NCBI GenBank assembly: GCA_024364735.1
Contig: JAGFNQ010007657.1
Coordinates: 1-64,000, forward strand
Direction: 5' to 3'
DNA: 64,000 nt
From: Boesenbergia rotunda
Lineage: Eukaryota; Streptophyta; Magnoliopsida; Zingiberales; Zingiberaceae
Both the position numbers and the translations under genes were made by a program. The notes under the pieces were generated by a model that was not told where the DNA came from, ran no database searches, and worked only from the letters and a program-made list of their open reading frames with translations. Shown here in pieces: positions 32,539-43,050 of this stretch. Numbering within the stretch: the first letter of the stretch is position 1; every line of letters starts with the position of its first letter.

Positions 32539-33341
32539 TGTAGGTAATCAAGATTCGAGGACGAATCCTTTTGAGGAGAGGGGGAATGATGGAGTCAAGG
32601 GAGGTGAACAAGTTGCCCAACAAGCTAACGATCTGGATCATGCTCAACCCACTGTAGAAGATGTCGATGATCCATTATGCATCAAAGGAGGCCCAATTAC
32701 AAGGGCTAAGGCTAAAAAGACTAAAGAAGCACTTAATGTGCTAATTGAAGATGTGAAAGCCAAAGCAACCATTGAAGAAGGTTTGACCAAGAGCAAGTCA
32801 TATTGCTTAGTCAACCTAATTCAAGCCTTAGATGAGCTTAACTAGACACTTAAGTCTCCTATCTATCTAAGAAGAATATGTTAATTTTGTGGGTTCAATT
32901 TAGGCCCAATTTCTAGCTTTATTTGGGTTGTAATGGTGCCAAGAGTTCAATAGCCCTATGTAGTCTACATAGGCCTCTACTAAATGGGCTTCCTTTTGGC
33001 CTTTTAGGGTTTTTAGGTCTTCCTATAGCTATAAATATAGGGGGTGGAGGTCAAAACATGTAATTTTTGGATTATTCAATCTACTACCTGGTGAGGCACT
33101 CACTTGTTTGTTCTTCATTAAACTAGAGCTTATCAAGGCATCCCCTTGTGGCGTTCAAACTTATCGACCTCCATCCAAAGGCGTCTATCTTCATCTTCTT
33201 CTATACCAAGGTTCGTGCTTCCTTAAGCATTGGGTCGAGGTTTCTTTCTTTCATTCTCCATCTTTTCGATTTAGGCTATCTTTCTCTCTTTCTTCCATTT
33301 GTTGTGTGTTCTTGTGACTTCTTCTCATTGGGTTCACATCA
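32539..33341 (+). mobile_element. Internally deleted C copy (tail plus LTR), TSD CCTCT
   Basis: CCTCT at 32534-32538 and 33342-33346 bounds a segment that starts TG, jumps at once to the C integrase end (TAGGTAATCAAGATTCGAGG), then the polypurine tract and a complete LTR 32587-33341 (TGATGGAGTC to GGTTCACATCA, TATA at 33029-33039). It codes the LTR tail GPITRAKAKKTKEALN, ending at about 32845. It looks like a C insertion that lost its 5' LTR and body. Confidence 0.82.
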
Positions 33342-34198
33342 CCTCTACCAATTCCTAGTGTGATACTTCTATGGACTTTATTGTAGGATTACCAAGGTCA
33401 AAATGAGGTATGGATTCTATTTTTGTGGTCGTAGACAGATTTTTAAAAATGACTCATTTTATTCCTTGTAGGAAAACAGATGATGCTATCCATATTGCTA
33501 ATCTCTTTTTTAGGGACATTGTGCGACTTCATGGCGTGCCGAAAAGTATAGTTTTAGATCATGATGCAAAGTTTCTAAGCTACTTTTGGAAGACACTATG
33601 GGGCAAGTTGGGAACAAAATTGTTGTTTTCTACAACATGTCATCCACAAACAGATGGACAAACTGAGGTAGTAAATCGAACCTTAGCTACTTTATTAAGA
33701 GCTATCATTCAAAAGAATTTGAAAGGTTGGGAAGATTGTTTAGCACATGTTGAATTTGCCTATAATAGATCTTGCTACTAAGTGTTCACCTTTTGAAGTG
33801 GTATATGGTTTCAATCCGCTAACTCCTTTGGATTTATCACCTTTGCCTGTCACTGAGCATGCTAGTTTGGATGGTAAAAGAAAAGCTGAATTTGTGATGC
33901 AAATGTACGATAAAGTAAGGATGCAAATTGAAAAGAAGACTGAACAATATGCTACGCAAGCAAACAAGGGACGAAAGAAAATAATCTATGAACCCGATGA
34001 TTGGGTTTGGGTTCATATGAGTAAGGAGAGATTTCCTGCTAAACGTCGTACTAAGTTGCATCCAAGAGGCGATGGACCATTTCAAGTCGTGGCGCGAGTC
34101 AATGATAATGTGAGTTCCACATTTAATGTTTCTGATCTCTCTCCCTTTGATGTAGGTAATCAAGATTCGAGGACGAATCCTTTTGAGGAGAGTGGGAA
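33342..34198 (+). pseudogene. C3 integrase core and tail
   Basis: Continues integrase after the inserted copy: SMDFIVGLPRSK followed by TGA (33405-33407 region), then IFVVVDRFLKMTHF, DHDAKFLSYFW, the CHPQTDGQTEVVNR block, HVEFAYNR with a small deletion at 33775, and a second frame 33747-34198 with RMQIEKKTEQYA, GDGPFQVV and the tail NQDSRTNPFEE. The second catalytic Asp is retained (LDHDAKF). A 24-30-base deletion removes part of the segment after ARVNDN near 34108. Confidence 0.85.
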
Positions 34199-34261
34199 TG
34201 ATGGAGTCAATGGAAGTGAACAATTTGCCCAACAAGCTAACGATATGGATCATGCTCAACG
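34199..34261 (+). repeat. C3 3' LTR, first 63 bases
   Basis: TGATGGAGTCAATGG to CATGCTCAAC, after polypurine tract GAGGAGAGTGGGAA; then replaced by A-like leader sequence. Confidence 0.8.
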
Positions 34262-35518
34262 ATATGGTGAGGTACTTCTTACATTTCTTTTGTAATTGTC
34301 CTTGTCATCTTCTTTTTGTTGCAAGCATGAGTGGGGAAAGAACAACTAATTCCCCTAGGCGAGATCCTACTAGGCTTCAAATGGAGGCACTTACTCAACA
34401 CTTTGAGAGGATGTTTCAAAGACAACTTGAAGGATTACATGAAAGGATGGACCGACTTGAAGGAGGAAGAGTTTCCAACCATGGGGGCAATTCTAATCAT
34501 GAAGAAGCTCATCAAGCAGGTGACCTATTCTACGGTTCTCCAAGAGAAGGAAGGAGGCGTGACGGGGGAAGAAGACGTGAAAGAGGAGAAAGAGACCAAA
34601 GACGTGAAGATGATCTATGAGGTGTGAAAGTCAAGGTACATTCCTTCCAAGGGAGGAATAACGCCGAAACATATCTTGAGTGGGAGATGAAAATAGAACA
34701 AATATTCTCATGCCACAATTACAATGATGCAAAGAAAGTGAAGGTGGCTGCCCTTGAGTTCATTGATTATGCCTTAATTTGGTGGGCTAGAAGAAGGTAT
34801 GAAGAGCATCCTATAGACACTTGGGATGAAATGAAGACTTTGATGAGAAGGAGATTTGTGCCTTCCCACTACCCTAGGGATTTGCACAACAAATTGCAAA
34901 GACTCACCCAAGGGAGTAGGAGTGTGGATGAGTATTACAAGGAGATGGAGGTGGCTTTGATTAGGGCCAATATTATGGAGGATAGGGAAGCAACCATGGC
35001 TCGATTTCTCCATGGCCTAAATCGAGATATTGGAGACATTGTGGATTTACAACATTATGTGGAGCTTGAAGACTTAGTTCATCAAGCAATGAAAGTGAAG
35101 CAACAATTAAAGAAAAAGGGCATTATGAAGAAATCATCTTCTTCAAACTACTCTTCAAGTTGGAAGGAGAAGGCAAAGAAGGAGGGTTCTTCTTCAAGTG
35201 CTTTAGGTGTTTGGGAAATGGACATATTGCATCGGAATGCCCGAATAAGAAGACTATGGTGGTGAGGGATAATGGTATTATCTCTAGTGAAGAAATTTCT
35301 TCTCATTCCTCGTCCTCAAGCGATGGGGAAAATGATGGAGCAGCCTATGCACATGATGGAGATCTCATGGTGGTTAGGAGGTTATTGGGGAGTCAAGCCA
35401 AGGAGCATGAGGAGGACCAAAGAGAAATTATTTTTCATACCCGATGCCTTATTCAAGGAAAAACATGCTCTATGATCATTGATAGTGGGAGTTGCACTAA
35501 TGTGGCAAGCACTAGGTT
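34262..35518 (+). pseudogene. A-variant gag and protease start, broken
   Basis: Diverged A relative. ATG 34327 opens MSGERTTNSPRRDPTRL and runs to a TGA at 34618-34620. The frame continues at 34624-35265 with HSFQGRNNAETYLEWEMK, then after a frameshift near 35190 at 35160-35520 with the knuckle CFRCLGNGHIASEC and protease IIDSGSCTNVASTR. It keeps DSG where A1 has DGG. It is cut at 35518 by the A2 5' LTR; no downstream part of this variant is seen. Confidence 0.87.
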
Positions 35519-36246
35519 TGATGTGGACCAAGGAGGGGATACAAGCTTACAAGACAAAGCCATAGAGGAAGAGGCATTGAAAGGAATTGGAGGACCCATG
35601 ACAAGATCCAAGACTAAGAGAATGAAGCAAGCTTTGGAAGGCTTAATAATGGAGCTCAAGGAGAAGAAGGATCAATGCACAATGGAGGCAACAACTAAAT
35701 GGATCACATTCCTTCAAATTGAAAGTGAAATTGAGCCCACATGAAGACAAAACTTGAAGGCCCAAAACCACATGATCCAAGATGCATTCAAGGGCTACAA
35801 GTGTCCAATTTTCGTGGGTATTTTTGGGGGAATTTTCTGAAGTTATTTTTGATGTCTTTTGGTGGGTTTTTAATGCTTTTGGGAGTTTCTAAGCTAGTAT
35901 TAGGGAATTGTGGGAAATAAACATCATGCATGCATGATAATGATCCATAATTAGTGCTTAGTGGGAAGTGTGGTAGAGGTTAATGTTTCAACCTCCACTA
36001 AGTCTATATATAGGAGAACTCTTGTATGGCCAAGGCATGTTAAGTTTGAATGAAATCATAGTTTTCTCTATTGTGAGAGCTTCCTTTGGTTCTTAGGCAA
36101 AGAACTAATCGTGATCTTATCAAGGCAACTTGTGGCGATCGAAACCCCCATGACTTATCACTCACCCTCTCATCTTTCTTGAGTGTGGCGTCAATATCCT
36201 TCCCTACATCTGAATTTCAAGGCGATCCATTCCAAGGTGCTTATCA
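35519..36246 (+). repeat. A2 5' LTR
   Basis: 728 bp, TGATGTGGACC to GCTTATCA. The CATG run is two units shorter (35926-35937) than in the 3' LTR, and there are a few substitutions (for example GGAGTTTCTAAG versus GGAGTTCCTAAG). Confidence 0.93.
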
Positions 36247-36248
36247 TT

Positions 36249-36265
36249 TGGTATCAGAGCCTTGG
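36249..36265 (+). other. A2 primer binding site (initiator tRNA-Met)
   Basis: TGGTATCAGAGCCTTGG, two bases after the LTR end. Confidence 0.93.
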
Positions 36266-36804
36266 CTCCTTGATTTTCAGGTTTGCGTTTTGTTCTTCTT
36301 CATTTGTGTTCTTGTTCATCTTTGTTAATCTCTCATCCATAGTATTCCATTGGTGTTTTCCTTCTCCAACTCTATTTATCGCTTCTCTATTTGGGTCCTA
36401 AACTCAAAAAAAAAAAAAAAAGGTGTTACTTGAGTCATTGTGTTTTTTGACTGAAGAAAAAAAAAAGGACAAAAAGGAAATTCGAAAAAAAAAAAAAAAA
36501 AAAAAGAAGGAAGATCGGCGAATTGAAAGGTCCCAATATTTCTCTCATTGCTCTTGATCGTTGCTGAATTTCTTGTTCTAACCGTTTATTTCTCTTGTTC
36601 TACTCATATTCTCTTGTTGGTTTCTTGCTCACTTGATTGTCTACTTGTTGTCTTGAGAAAATCGTTGATAAGGTTCTTTTCTTAAGGGCTTATAAAGGAA
36701 GCTGAGTGGATAAATTTGAGTGCAACCACGTGAGGCGAGTGGTGAGGCCTTTCTAACATTTCTTGTGCAATTTTCCTTGTCATCTTTTTTTTTTGTTGCA
36801 AGCA
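36266..36804 (+). other. A2 5' leader with poly-A tracts
   Basis: Non-coding leader with A runs at 36406-36421, 36458-36467 and 36485-36505. An upstream in-frame ATG-less stretch precedes the gag ATG at 36805. Confidence 0.8.
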
Positions 36805-37085
36805 TGAGTGGGGAAAACTCCCCTAGGCAAGATCCTAATAGGCTTCAAATGGAGGCGCTTACTCAACACTTTGAGAGAATGCTTCAAAGACAACTTGAAG
36901 GCTTACATGAAAGGATGGACCGACTTGAAGGAGGAAGAGTTTCCAACCATGGGGGAAATTCTAATCATGAAGAATCTCATCCGGGAAGTGACCTATTCTA
37001 TAGTTCTCCAAGAGAAAGAAGGAGGCGTGAAGGGGGACGAAGACACGAAAGAGGGGTAGAAACCATCAACATGAAGACGATCTAA
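36805..37085 (+). pseudogene. A2 gag N-terminus, cut by a 1-base deletion
   Basis: Identical in start and N-terminus to A1 (MSGENSPRQDP), with a coiled region LHERMDRLEGGR. Around 37053 A2 reads GAAAGAGGGGTAG where A1 has one more base (GAAAGAGGAGGTAG in the sense strand). The frame shifts and stops at 37085. The rest of Gag continues in the next frame from 37091, so this is a single-nucleotide lesion separating about 90 codons from the polyprotein. Confidence 0.9.
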
Positions 37086-37090
37086 GAGGG

Positions 37091-40000
37091 GTGAAAGTCA
37101 AGGTACCTTCCTTCCAAGGGAGGAATGACCCCGACACATATCTTGAGTGGGAAATGAAAATAGAGCAAATCTTCTCATGCCACAATTACCCTGATGCAAA
37201 GAAAGTGAAGGTGGCTGCCCTTGAGTTCACCGATTATGCTTTAATTTGGTGGGATCAAATGCAAAAGGAGAGAAGAAGGTATGGAGAGCACCCTATCAAC
37301 ACTTGGGGTGAAATGAAGACCTTGATGAGAAGGAGATTTGTGCCTTCCCACTACCATAGGGAGTTGCACAACAAATTGCAAAGACTCATCCAAGGGAGTA
37401 GGAGTGTGGATGAGTATTACAAGGAGATGGTGGTGGCTTTGATTAGGGCCAATATTGAGGAGGAAAGAGAAGCAACTATGGCTCGATTTCTCCATGGCCT
37501 AAACCGAGATATTGGAGACATTGTAGAGCTACAACATTATGTGGAGCTTGAAGACTTAGTTCATCAAGCAATGAAAGTGGAGCAACAATTAAAGAGAAAG
37601 GGCGTTATGAAAAGACCATCTTCTTCAAACTACTCTTCAAATTGGAAGGACAAGCCAAAGAAGGAGGGTTCCTCTTCTAATTCAAAGGAGGTAACAAGCG
37701 CTAAGAAGCCTTTTCCTACTACTACTTCTTCTACTTCTAAGAGCAGGGATATCAAGTGCTTCAAGTGTTTGGGAAAAGGACATATCGCATCCGAATGCCC
37801 GAATAAGAAGACTATGGTGGTTAGGGATAATGGGAGCATCTCTAGTGAAGAAACTTCTTCTCATTCTTCTTCTTCAAGCGATGAGGAACATGATGGAGCA
37901 GCCTATGCGCAAGATGGCGATCTCTTGGTGGTTAGAAGGTTATTAGGAAGTCAAGCCAAGGAGCATGAGGAGGACCAAAGAGAGAATATTTTTCATACTC
38001 GTTGCCTTATTCAAGGTAAAACATGCTCTATGATCATTGATGGTGGAAGTTGCACCAATGTGGCAAGCACTAGGTTGGTTACCAAACTCAACCTCAAGAC
38101 TACACCGCATGCAAGACCATATAAACTCCAATGGCTAAGTAATAGTGGTGAATTGGTGGTGAATCAACAAGTGATGATTAATTTCTCCATTGGAAAATAT
38201 GAAGATCAAGTTCTATGTGATATTGTACCTATGGAGGCAAGCCACATTCTTCTTGGAAGACCTTGGCAGTTTGATAGGCGAGCTCACCATGATGGATTCT
38301 CCAACAAGTTCTCATTTCTTCACAATTCCCACAAAGTCACACTTGTACCATTATCACCTAGGGAGGTTTGTGCGGATCAAAAAAAAATGCGAGAGAAAAG
38401 AGAAAAAGAAGAGCGAGAGCTTAAGAAAAAGAAAGGAGAGAATGAGGAAAAGAAAAGAGAAAATGAGGAAAAGAAAGAGAGAATGAGGAAAGAAAAGAAA
38501 AGAGAGAATGAGGAAAAGAAAAGAGAGAACGAGGAAAAGAAAGAGAGAAGAATAGAAAATTTGTTTGCAAGAGGAAGTGAGGTGAAGAGAGCTTATTTGA
38601 CAAGGCAACCTATATTTCTTCTTTTGTGCAAGGAAACTTGCTTGGAAACTAATACTAACTCCTTGCCCAGTGATGTTGTTGCTATTTTGCAGGACTTTGA
38701 GGATGTGTTTCCCCAGGAAGTACCTCACGGTTTGCCACCAATGAGGGGAATAGAACACCAAATGGACCTTATTCCTGGTGCTTCTCTTCCCAATAGGCCT
38801 GCCTATAGGAGCAACCCTCAAGAAACAAAGGAGATACAGAATCAAGTGGAGGAGTTATTACAAAAAGGATGGGTGAGAGAGAGCTTAAGTCCTTGTGCTG
38901 TACCAGTAATTTTGGTACCTAAAAAGGATGGATCATGGAGGATGTGCACGGACTGTAGAGCTATCAACAACATCACAATTCGGTATCGACATCCTATCCC
39001 TAGACTTGATGATTTACTTGATGAATTGCATGGTGCTTGCTTCTTTACTAAGATTGATTTGAAAAGTGGGTACCATCAAATTAGGATAAGGGAAGGGGAT
39101 GAATGGAAAACTGCTTTCAAAACTAAATATGGATTGTATGAATGGTTGGTAATGTCTTTTGGGTTAACTAATGCGCCAAGCACTTTTATGAGGCTTATGA
39201 ACCATGTTTTACGAGAATTCCTAGGAAAATTTGTGGTAGTATACTTTGATGATATTTTGGTATATTCCAAGAGTTTGGTTGAGCATGTAGCACATCTCAA
39301 ATCTGTCTTGCATGTCCTTAGAAAGGAGAGACTGTATGCTAACTTAGAAAAGTGTTCCTTTTGCACTGATCATGTGGTTTTTCTTGGATTTGTCATAAGT
39401 TCTAAAGGAGTGCAGGTTGATGAAGAGAAGGTTAAGGCCATTAGAGATTGGCCAACCCCCAAAACTGTGAGTGAGGTTAGGAGCTTCCATGGGTTGGCAA
39501 GTTTCTATAGAAGGTTTGTGAAGGATTTTAGCACACTGGCAGCACCCCTAAATGAAATTGTCAAGAAAAATATGAGTTTTAAGTGGGGAGAGAATCAAGA
39601 AAATGCATTTCAAGCACTTAAGGACAAACTCACACATGCACCCATTCTTGCTTTGCCTGATTTTTCCAAATCATTTGAAATTGAATGTGATGCATCTCAT
39701 GTGGGTATTGGGGCTGTTTTACTTCAAAATGGACATCCCATTGCATATTTTAGTGAGAAGATAGGTGGCGCCACTCTCAACTATTCCACTTATGATATAG
39801 AATTGTATGCACTTGTTAGAGCTTTGCAAACATGGCAGCACTATCTTTTGCCTAAAGAATTTGTTATTCATAGTGATCATGAATCTTTGAAGTATTTGAA
39901 AGGGCAGGGGAAGCTCAACAAAAGGCATGCCAAATGGGTTGAATTTCTTGAACAATTTCCGTATGTGATTAAGCATAAGCAAGGAAAGGTAAATGTGGTA

Positions 40001-41539
40001 GCAGATGCACTTTCGCGAAGGTATAATTTGCTTGTTACACTTGAAACTAAATTACTTGGCTTTAAACATATCAAAGAGTTGTATGAACATGATAGTGACT
40101 TCTCTGAATTATATGCTGCGTGTGAAAAGAAATCACAAAATGGGTTTGTTAGGCATGATAATTACTTGTTTAAGAACAATAGACTTTGTGTGCCTAGAGG
40201 ATCCATGCGTGAATTGCTAGTTAGGGAAGCACATGAGGGGGGTCTAATGGGACACTTTGGGGTTCAAAAGACCTTAGAAATGTTGCATGAACATTTTCAT
40301 TGGCCACACTTAAGGCATGATGTGCAAAAATTTTGTGAAAAGTGCATTGTGTGCAGAAAAGCAAAATCTAAGGTATCACCTCATGGACTTTACACTCCTT
40401 TGCCTATTCCTGATTCCCCTTGGATTGACTTGTCTATGGATTTTGTTGTAGGGCTACCACGCACTCAAAAAGGTAAGGACTCCATTTTTGTGGTAGTTGA
40501 TAGATTTTCTAAGATGGCGCACTTCATACCTTGCCACAAAGTGGATGATGCAACTCATGTGGCAGATTTGTTTTTCAAAGAGGTTGTAAGACTTCATGGC
40601 ATGCCTAGGAGCATTGTTTCAGATCGTGACACCAAATTCTTAAGTCATTTTTGGAGGACCTTATGGAACAAACTAGGAACAAAGCTTCTTTTCTCCACTA
40701 CATGTCACCCTCAAACTGACGGCCAAACTGAGGTGGTAAATAGGACTCTTTCTACTCTTCTTAGAGCAATTATTAAGAAGAACATTAAGTCTTGGGAAGA
40801 ATGTTTACCTCATGTTGAATTTGCTTATAATAGGGCTGTCCATTCTACTACTCAATTTTCCCCTTTTGAGATTGTTTATGGGTTCAATCCGCTAACACCT
40901 CTTGATTTGCTTCCTTTACCTAACACTTCTTCTTTAGTTCACAAGGATGGTCAAGCAAAGGCAGAATATGTGAAAAAGCTTCATGAGCAAGTTAAAGCTC
41001 AAATTGAGAAGAAAATGGAGCAATATGCGAAGAGAGCCAATAAAGGGAGAAAAAGAGTTGTCCTTGAACCCGGTGATTGGGTGTGGGTTCATATGAGAAA
41101 GGAAAGGTTTCCTGCCCAAAGGAAATCAAAGCTTCAACCAAGAGGAGATGGACCATTCCAAGTGTTGGAAAGAATTAATGACAATGCTTACAAAATTGAC
41201 TTGCCCGGTGAGTATGGTGTTAGTGCAACATTTAATGTGGCTGATTTGCGTCCATTTGATGTAGGTGATGAAGATCTAAATTCGAGGACGAATTCACCTA
41301 AAGAAGGAGGGAATGATGTGGACCAAGGAGGGGATACAAGCTTACAAGACAAAGCCATAGAGGAAGAGGCATTGAAAGGAATTGGAGGACCCATGACAAG
41401 ATCCAAGACTAAGAGAATGAAGCAAGCTTTGGAAGGCTTAATAATGGAGCTCAAGGAGAAGAAGGATCAATGCACAATGGAGGCAACAACTAAATGGATC
41501 ACATTCCTTCAAATTGAAAGTGAAATTGAGCCCACATGA
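37091..41539 (+). CDS. A2 gag-pol polyprotein after the frameshift
   Basis: 1482 open codons from KVKVPSFQGRNDPD: Gag core, CCHC knuckle (37757-37798), protease IIDGGSC (near 38039), KEKE linker (38380-38560), RT with YFDDILVYS (39242), RNase H (39683), integrase finger (40231-40360), D,D,E near 40437, 40620 and 40815, GDGPF (41149), and the GPMTRSKTKR tail inside the 3' LTR. It matches A1 at all but a few residues. Without the first 90 Gag residues and their start codon it probably cannot make normal Gag, so I treat it as nearly intact but defective. Confidence 0.9.
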   Translation: MKVKVPSFQGRNDPDTYLEWEMKIEQIFSCHNYPDAKKVKVAALEFTDYALIWWDQMQKERRRYGEHPINTWGEMKTLMRRRFVPSHYHRELHNKLQRLIQGSRSVDEYYKEMVVALIRANIEEEREATMARFLHGLNRDIGDIVELQHYVELEDLVHQAMKVEQQLKRKGVMKRPSSSNYSSNWKDKPKKEGSSSNSKEVTSAKKPFPTTTSSTSKSRDIKCFKCLGKGHIASECPNKKTMVVRDNGSISSEETSSHSSSSSDEEHDGAAYAQDGDLLVVRRLLGSQAKEHEEDQRENIFHTRCLIQGKTCSMIIDGGSCTNVASTRLVTKLNLKTTPHARPYKLQWLSNSGELVVNQQVMINFSIGKYEDQVLCDIVPMEASHILLGRPWQFDRRAHHDGFSNKFSFLHNSHKVTLVPLSPREVCADQKKMREKREKEERELKKKKGENEEKKRENEEKKERMRKEKKRENEEKKRENEEKKERRIENLFARGSEVKRAYLTRQPIFLLLCKETCLETNTNSLPSDVVAILQDFEDVFPQEVPHGLPPMRGIEHQMDLIPGASLPNRPAYRSNPQETKEIQNQVEELLQKGWVRESLSPCAVPVILVPKKDGSWRMCTDCRAINNITIRYRHPIPRLDDLLDELHGACFFTKIDLKSGYHQIRIREGDEWKTAFKTKYGLYEWLVMSFGLTNAPSTFMRLMNHVLREFLGKFVVVYFDDILVYSKSLVEHVAHLKSVLHVLRKERLYANLEKCSFCTDHVVFLGFVISSKGVQVDEEKVKAIRDWPTPKTVSEVRSFHGLASFYRRFVKDFSTLAAPLNEIVKKNMSFKWGENQENAFQALKDKLTHAPILALPDFSKSFEIECDASHVGIGAVLLQNGHPIAYFSEKIGGATLNYSTYDIELYALVRALQTWQHYLLPKEFVIHSDHESLKYLKGQGKLNKRHAKWVEFLEQFPYVIKHKQGKVNVVADALSRRYNLLVTLETKLLGFKHIKELYEHDSDFSELYAACEKKSQNGFVRHDNYLFKNNRLCVPRGSMRELLVREAHEGGLMGHFGVQKTLEMLHEHFHWPHLRHDVQKFCEKCIVCRKAKSKVSPHGLYTPLPIPDSPWIDLSMDFVVGLPRTQKGKDSIFVVVDRFSKMAHFIPCHKVDDATHVADLFFKEVVRLHGMPRSIVSDRDTKFLSHFWRTLWNKLGTKLLFSTTCHPQTDGQTEVVNRTLSTLLRAIIKKNIKSWEECLPHVEFAYNRAVHSTTQFSPFEIVYGFNPLTPLDLLPLPNTSSLVHKDGQAKAEYVKKLHEQVKAQIEKKMEQYAKRANKGRKRVVLEPGDWVWVHMRKERFPAQRKSKLQPRGDGPFQVLERINDNAYKIDLPGEYGVSATFNVADLRPFDVGDEDLNSRTNSPKEGGNDVDQGGDTSLQDKAIEEEALKGIGGPMTRSKTKRMKQALEGLIMELKEKKDQCTMEATTKWITFLQIESEIEPT
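41300..41313 (+). other. A2 polypurine tract
   Basis: AAAGAAGGAGGGAA directly before the 3' LTR TG. It lies inside the coding frame (KEGGN), as in A1. Confidence 0.88.
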
Positions 41540-42049
41540 AGACAAAACTTGAAGGCCCAAAACCACATGATCCAAGATGCATTCAAGGGCTACAAGTGTC
41601 CAATTTTCGTGGGTATTTTTGGGAGAATTTTCTGAAGTTATTTTTGATGTCTTTTGGTGGGTTTTTAATGCTTTTGGGAGTTCCTAAGCTAGTATTAGGG
41701 AATTGTGGGAAATAAACATCATGCATGCATGCATGCATGATAATGGTGCATAATTAGTGCTTAGTGGGAAGTGTGGTAGAGGTTAATGTTTCAACCTCCA
41801 CTAAGTCTATATATAGGAGAACTCTTGTATGGCCAAGGCATGTTAAGTTTGAATGAAATCAGAGTTTTCTCTATTGTGAGAGCTTCCTTTGGTTCTTAGG
41901 CAAAGAACTAATCGTGATCTTATCAAGGCAACTTGTGGCGATCGAAACCCCCATGACTTATCACTCACCCTCTCATCTTTCTTGAGTGTGGCGTCAATAT
42001 TCTTCCCTACATCTGAATTTCAAGGCGATCCATTCCAAGGTGCTTATCA
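41314..42049 (+). repeat. A2 3' LTR
   Basis: 736 bp, TGATGTGGACC to GCTTATCA; CATG run at 41721-41740. Right flank CTAAC continues as B integrase tail (AACAAAGGGCGCAAG). Confidence 0.93.
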
Positions 42050-42354
42050 CTAACAAAGGGCGCAAGAAAGTTGTGTTTGAACTAGGAGAGTGGGTTTGGT
42101 TGCACCTACGGAAGGAGCGATTTCCAGAGAAACGACGTTCTAAACTCCTACCTCGAGGCGACGGGCCATTTCAAGAGATAGAACGCAACAATGATAATGC
42201 CTACAAACTTGAATTACCAGGTGAGTATGGTGTGCATACTACTTTTAATCTTGCTGATTTGTCCCCATTTGATGTAGGTGATAATTTGAGGGCAAATCCT
42301 TTTCAAGAGGGGGAGAATGATGTAGACCAAGGAGCTGTTCCAAAACCGGGTTAA
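42050..42354 (+). pseudogene. B3 integrase tail
   Basis: Plus strand from NKGRKKVVFELGEWVW through KERFPEKRRSK, GDGPF and FNLADLSPFDVGD to the polypurine tract (42303-42317). The LTR-coded tail then ends early after VDQGAVPKPG because of a short deletion in the LTR start. Its left side is A2's LTR. Confidence 0.85.
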
Positions 42355-43048
42355 AACCGCAAGAGATCATTTGTCACTTCCTGAAGGGCCAATTACAAGA
42401 CTTCAAGCAAAGCGTTTCAAGGAAGCACTAAACGGGCCAATGCAAGAACAATGGCTTGGCTATGAGAAATGAGAAACCAAGTTAAGCCCAAGTACAAATC
42501 AAGGCTTAACCCATGTGATCGGTCTTATTCAACCATGACTCATCCCTTGCATGATGGTTGGAAAAAGGAAGGAGAAAAGAAGTATGGAAACTTGGGATTT
42601 TGGGGTTTCTAAGTTATTTAATTTCATGCATGCAAAAATATGGAGACTTGGAGTTGCTTTTTTGGGTTTCTAAGTGTTTAAATGCTTGCATGCACCATGG
42701 GTACTTGTATTTGTTTGCATGCATGCATGTAGGTACTTTAGTTGCTTGCTCCCATTATATAAGGGAGAGAATTCCGAATTTGTAAGCACTTTGGTTTTGG
42801 TAAACATCCTAGCGAAGATTTTGTGATCTCTTGGTTCTCAAGGGAACTTCTGAACTTATCGAGTTTATCTCGTGGCGTTCAACAACCGAAACTTATCACC
42901 ATCCTGGTGTGGCGTTTCCTTCTTTCGTGGTCTTTGTTCGTGCCAGTCTTGGTTGCGGGTAAAGGCTCAAACTCTTGTCATCTTGTTCTTGTGGTTCTAT
43001 CCATCTTTGTCTCGGGTTCTATCACGTCTGTTGGTGGGGTTCGTATCA
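42318..43048 (+). repeat. B3 LTR with internal sequence on both sides
   Basis: 731 bp, TGATGTAGACC to GGTTCGTATCA; TATATAA near 42756. Integrase/polypurine tract lies on the left, a primer site and leader on the right, so it acts as 3' LTR of one copy and 5' LTR of the next. Confidence 0.88.
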
Positions 43049-43050
43049 TT

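Larger units (their letters stand above)
27629..34261 (+). mobile_element. C3: degraded plus-strand C element
   Basis: Order: 5' LTR with an internal deletion, primer site, leader, gag, protease, RT, RNase H, integrase, polypurine tract and the first 63 bases of the 3' LTR (34199-34261), after which A-like sequence takes over. It carries a 280-bp insertion in protease (30191-30470) and a deleted C copy in integrase (32539-33341). Many stops; not autonomous. Confidence 0.9.
35519..42049 (+). mobile_element. A2: near-complete Ty3/gypsy (CRM-like) element
   Basis: LTRs 35519-36246 and 41314-42049, primer site, leader, gag with one frameshift, intact pol and polypurine tract. The flanks do not match (AGGTT left, CTAAC right) and belong to different host elements (A-variant protease versus B integrase tail). 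The two ends therefore did not come from one simple insertion. Confidence 0.93.
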
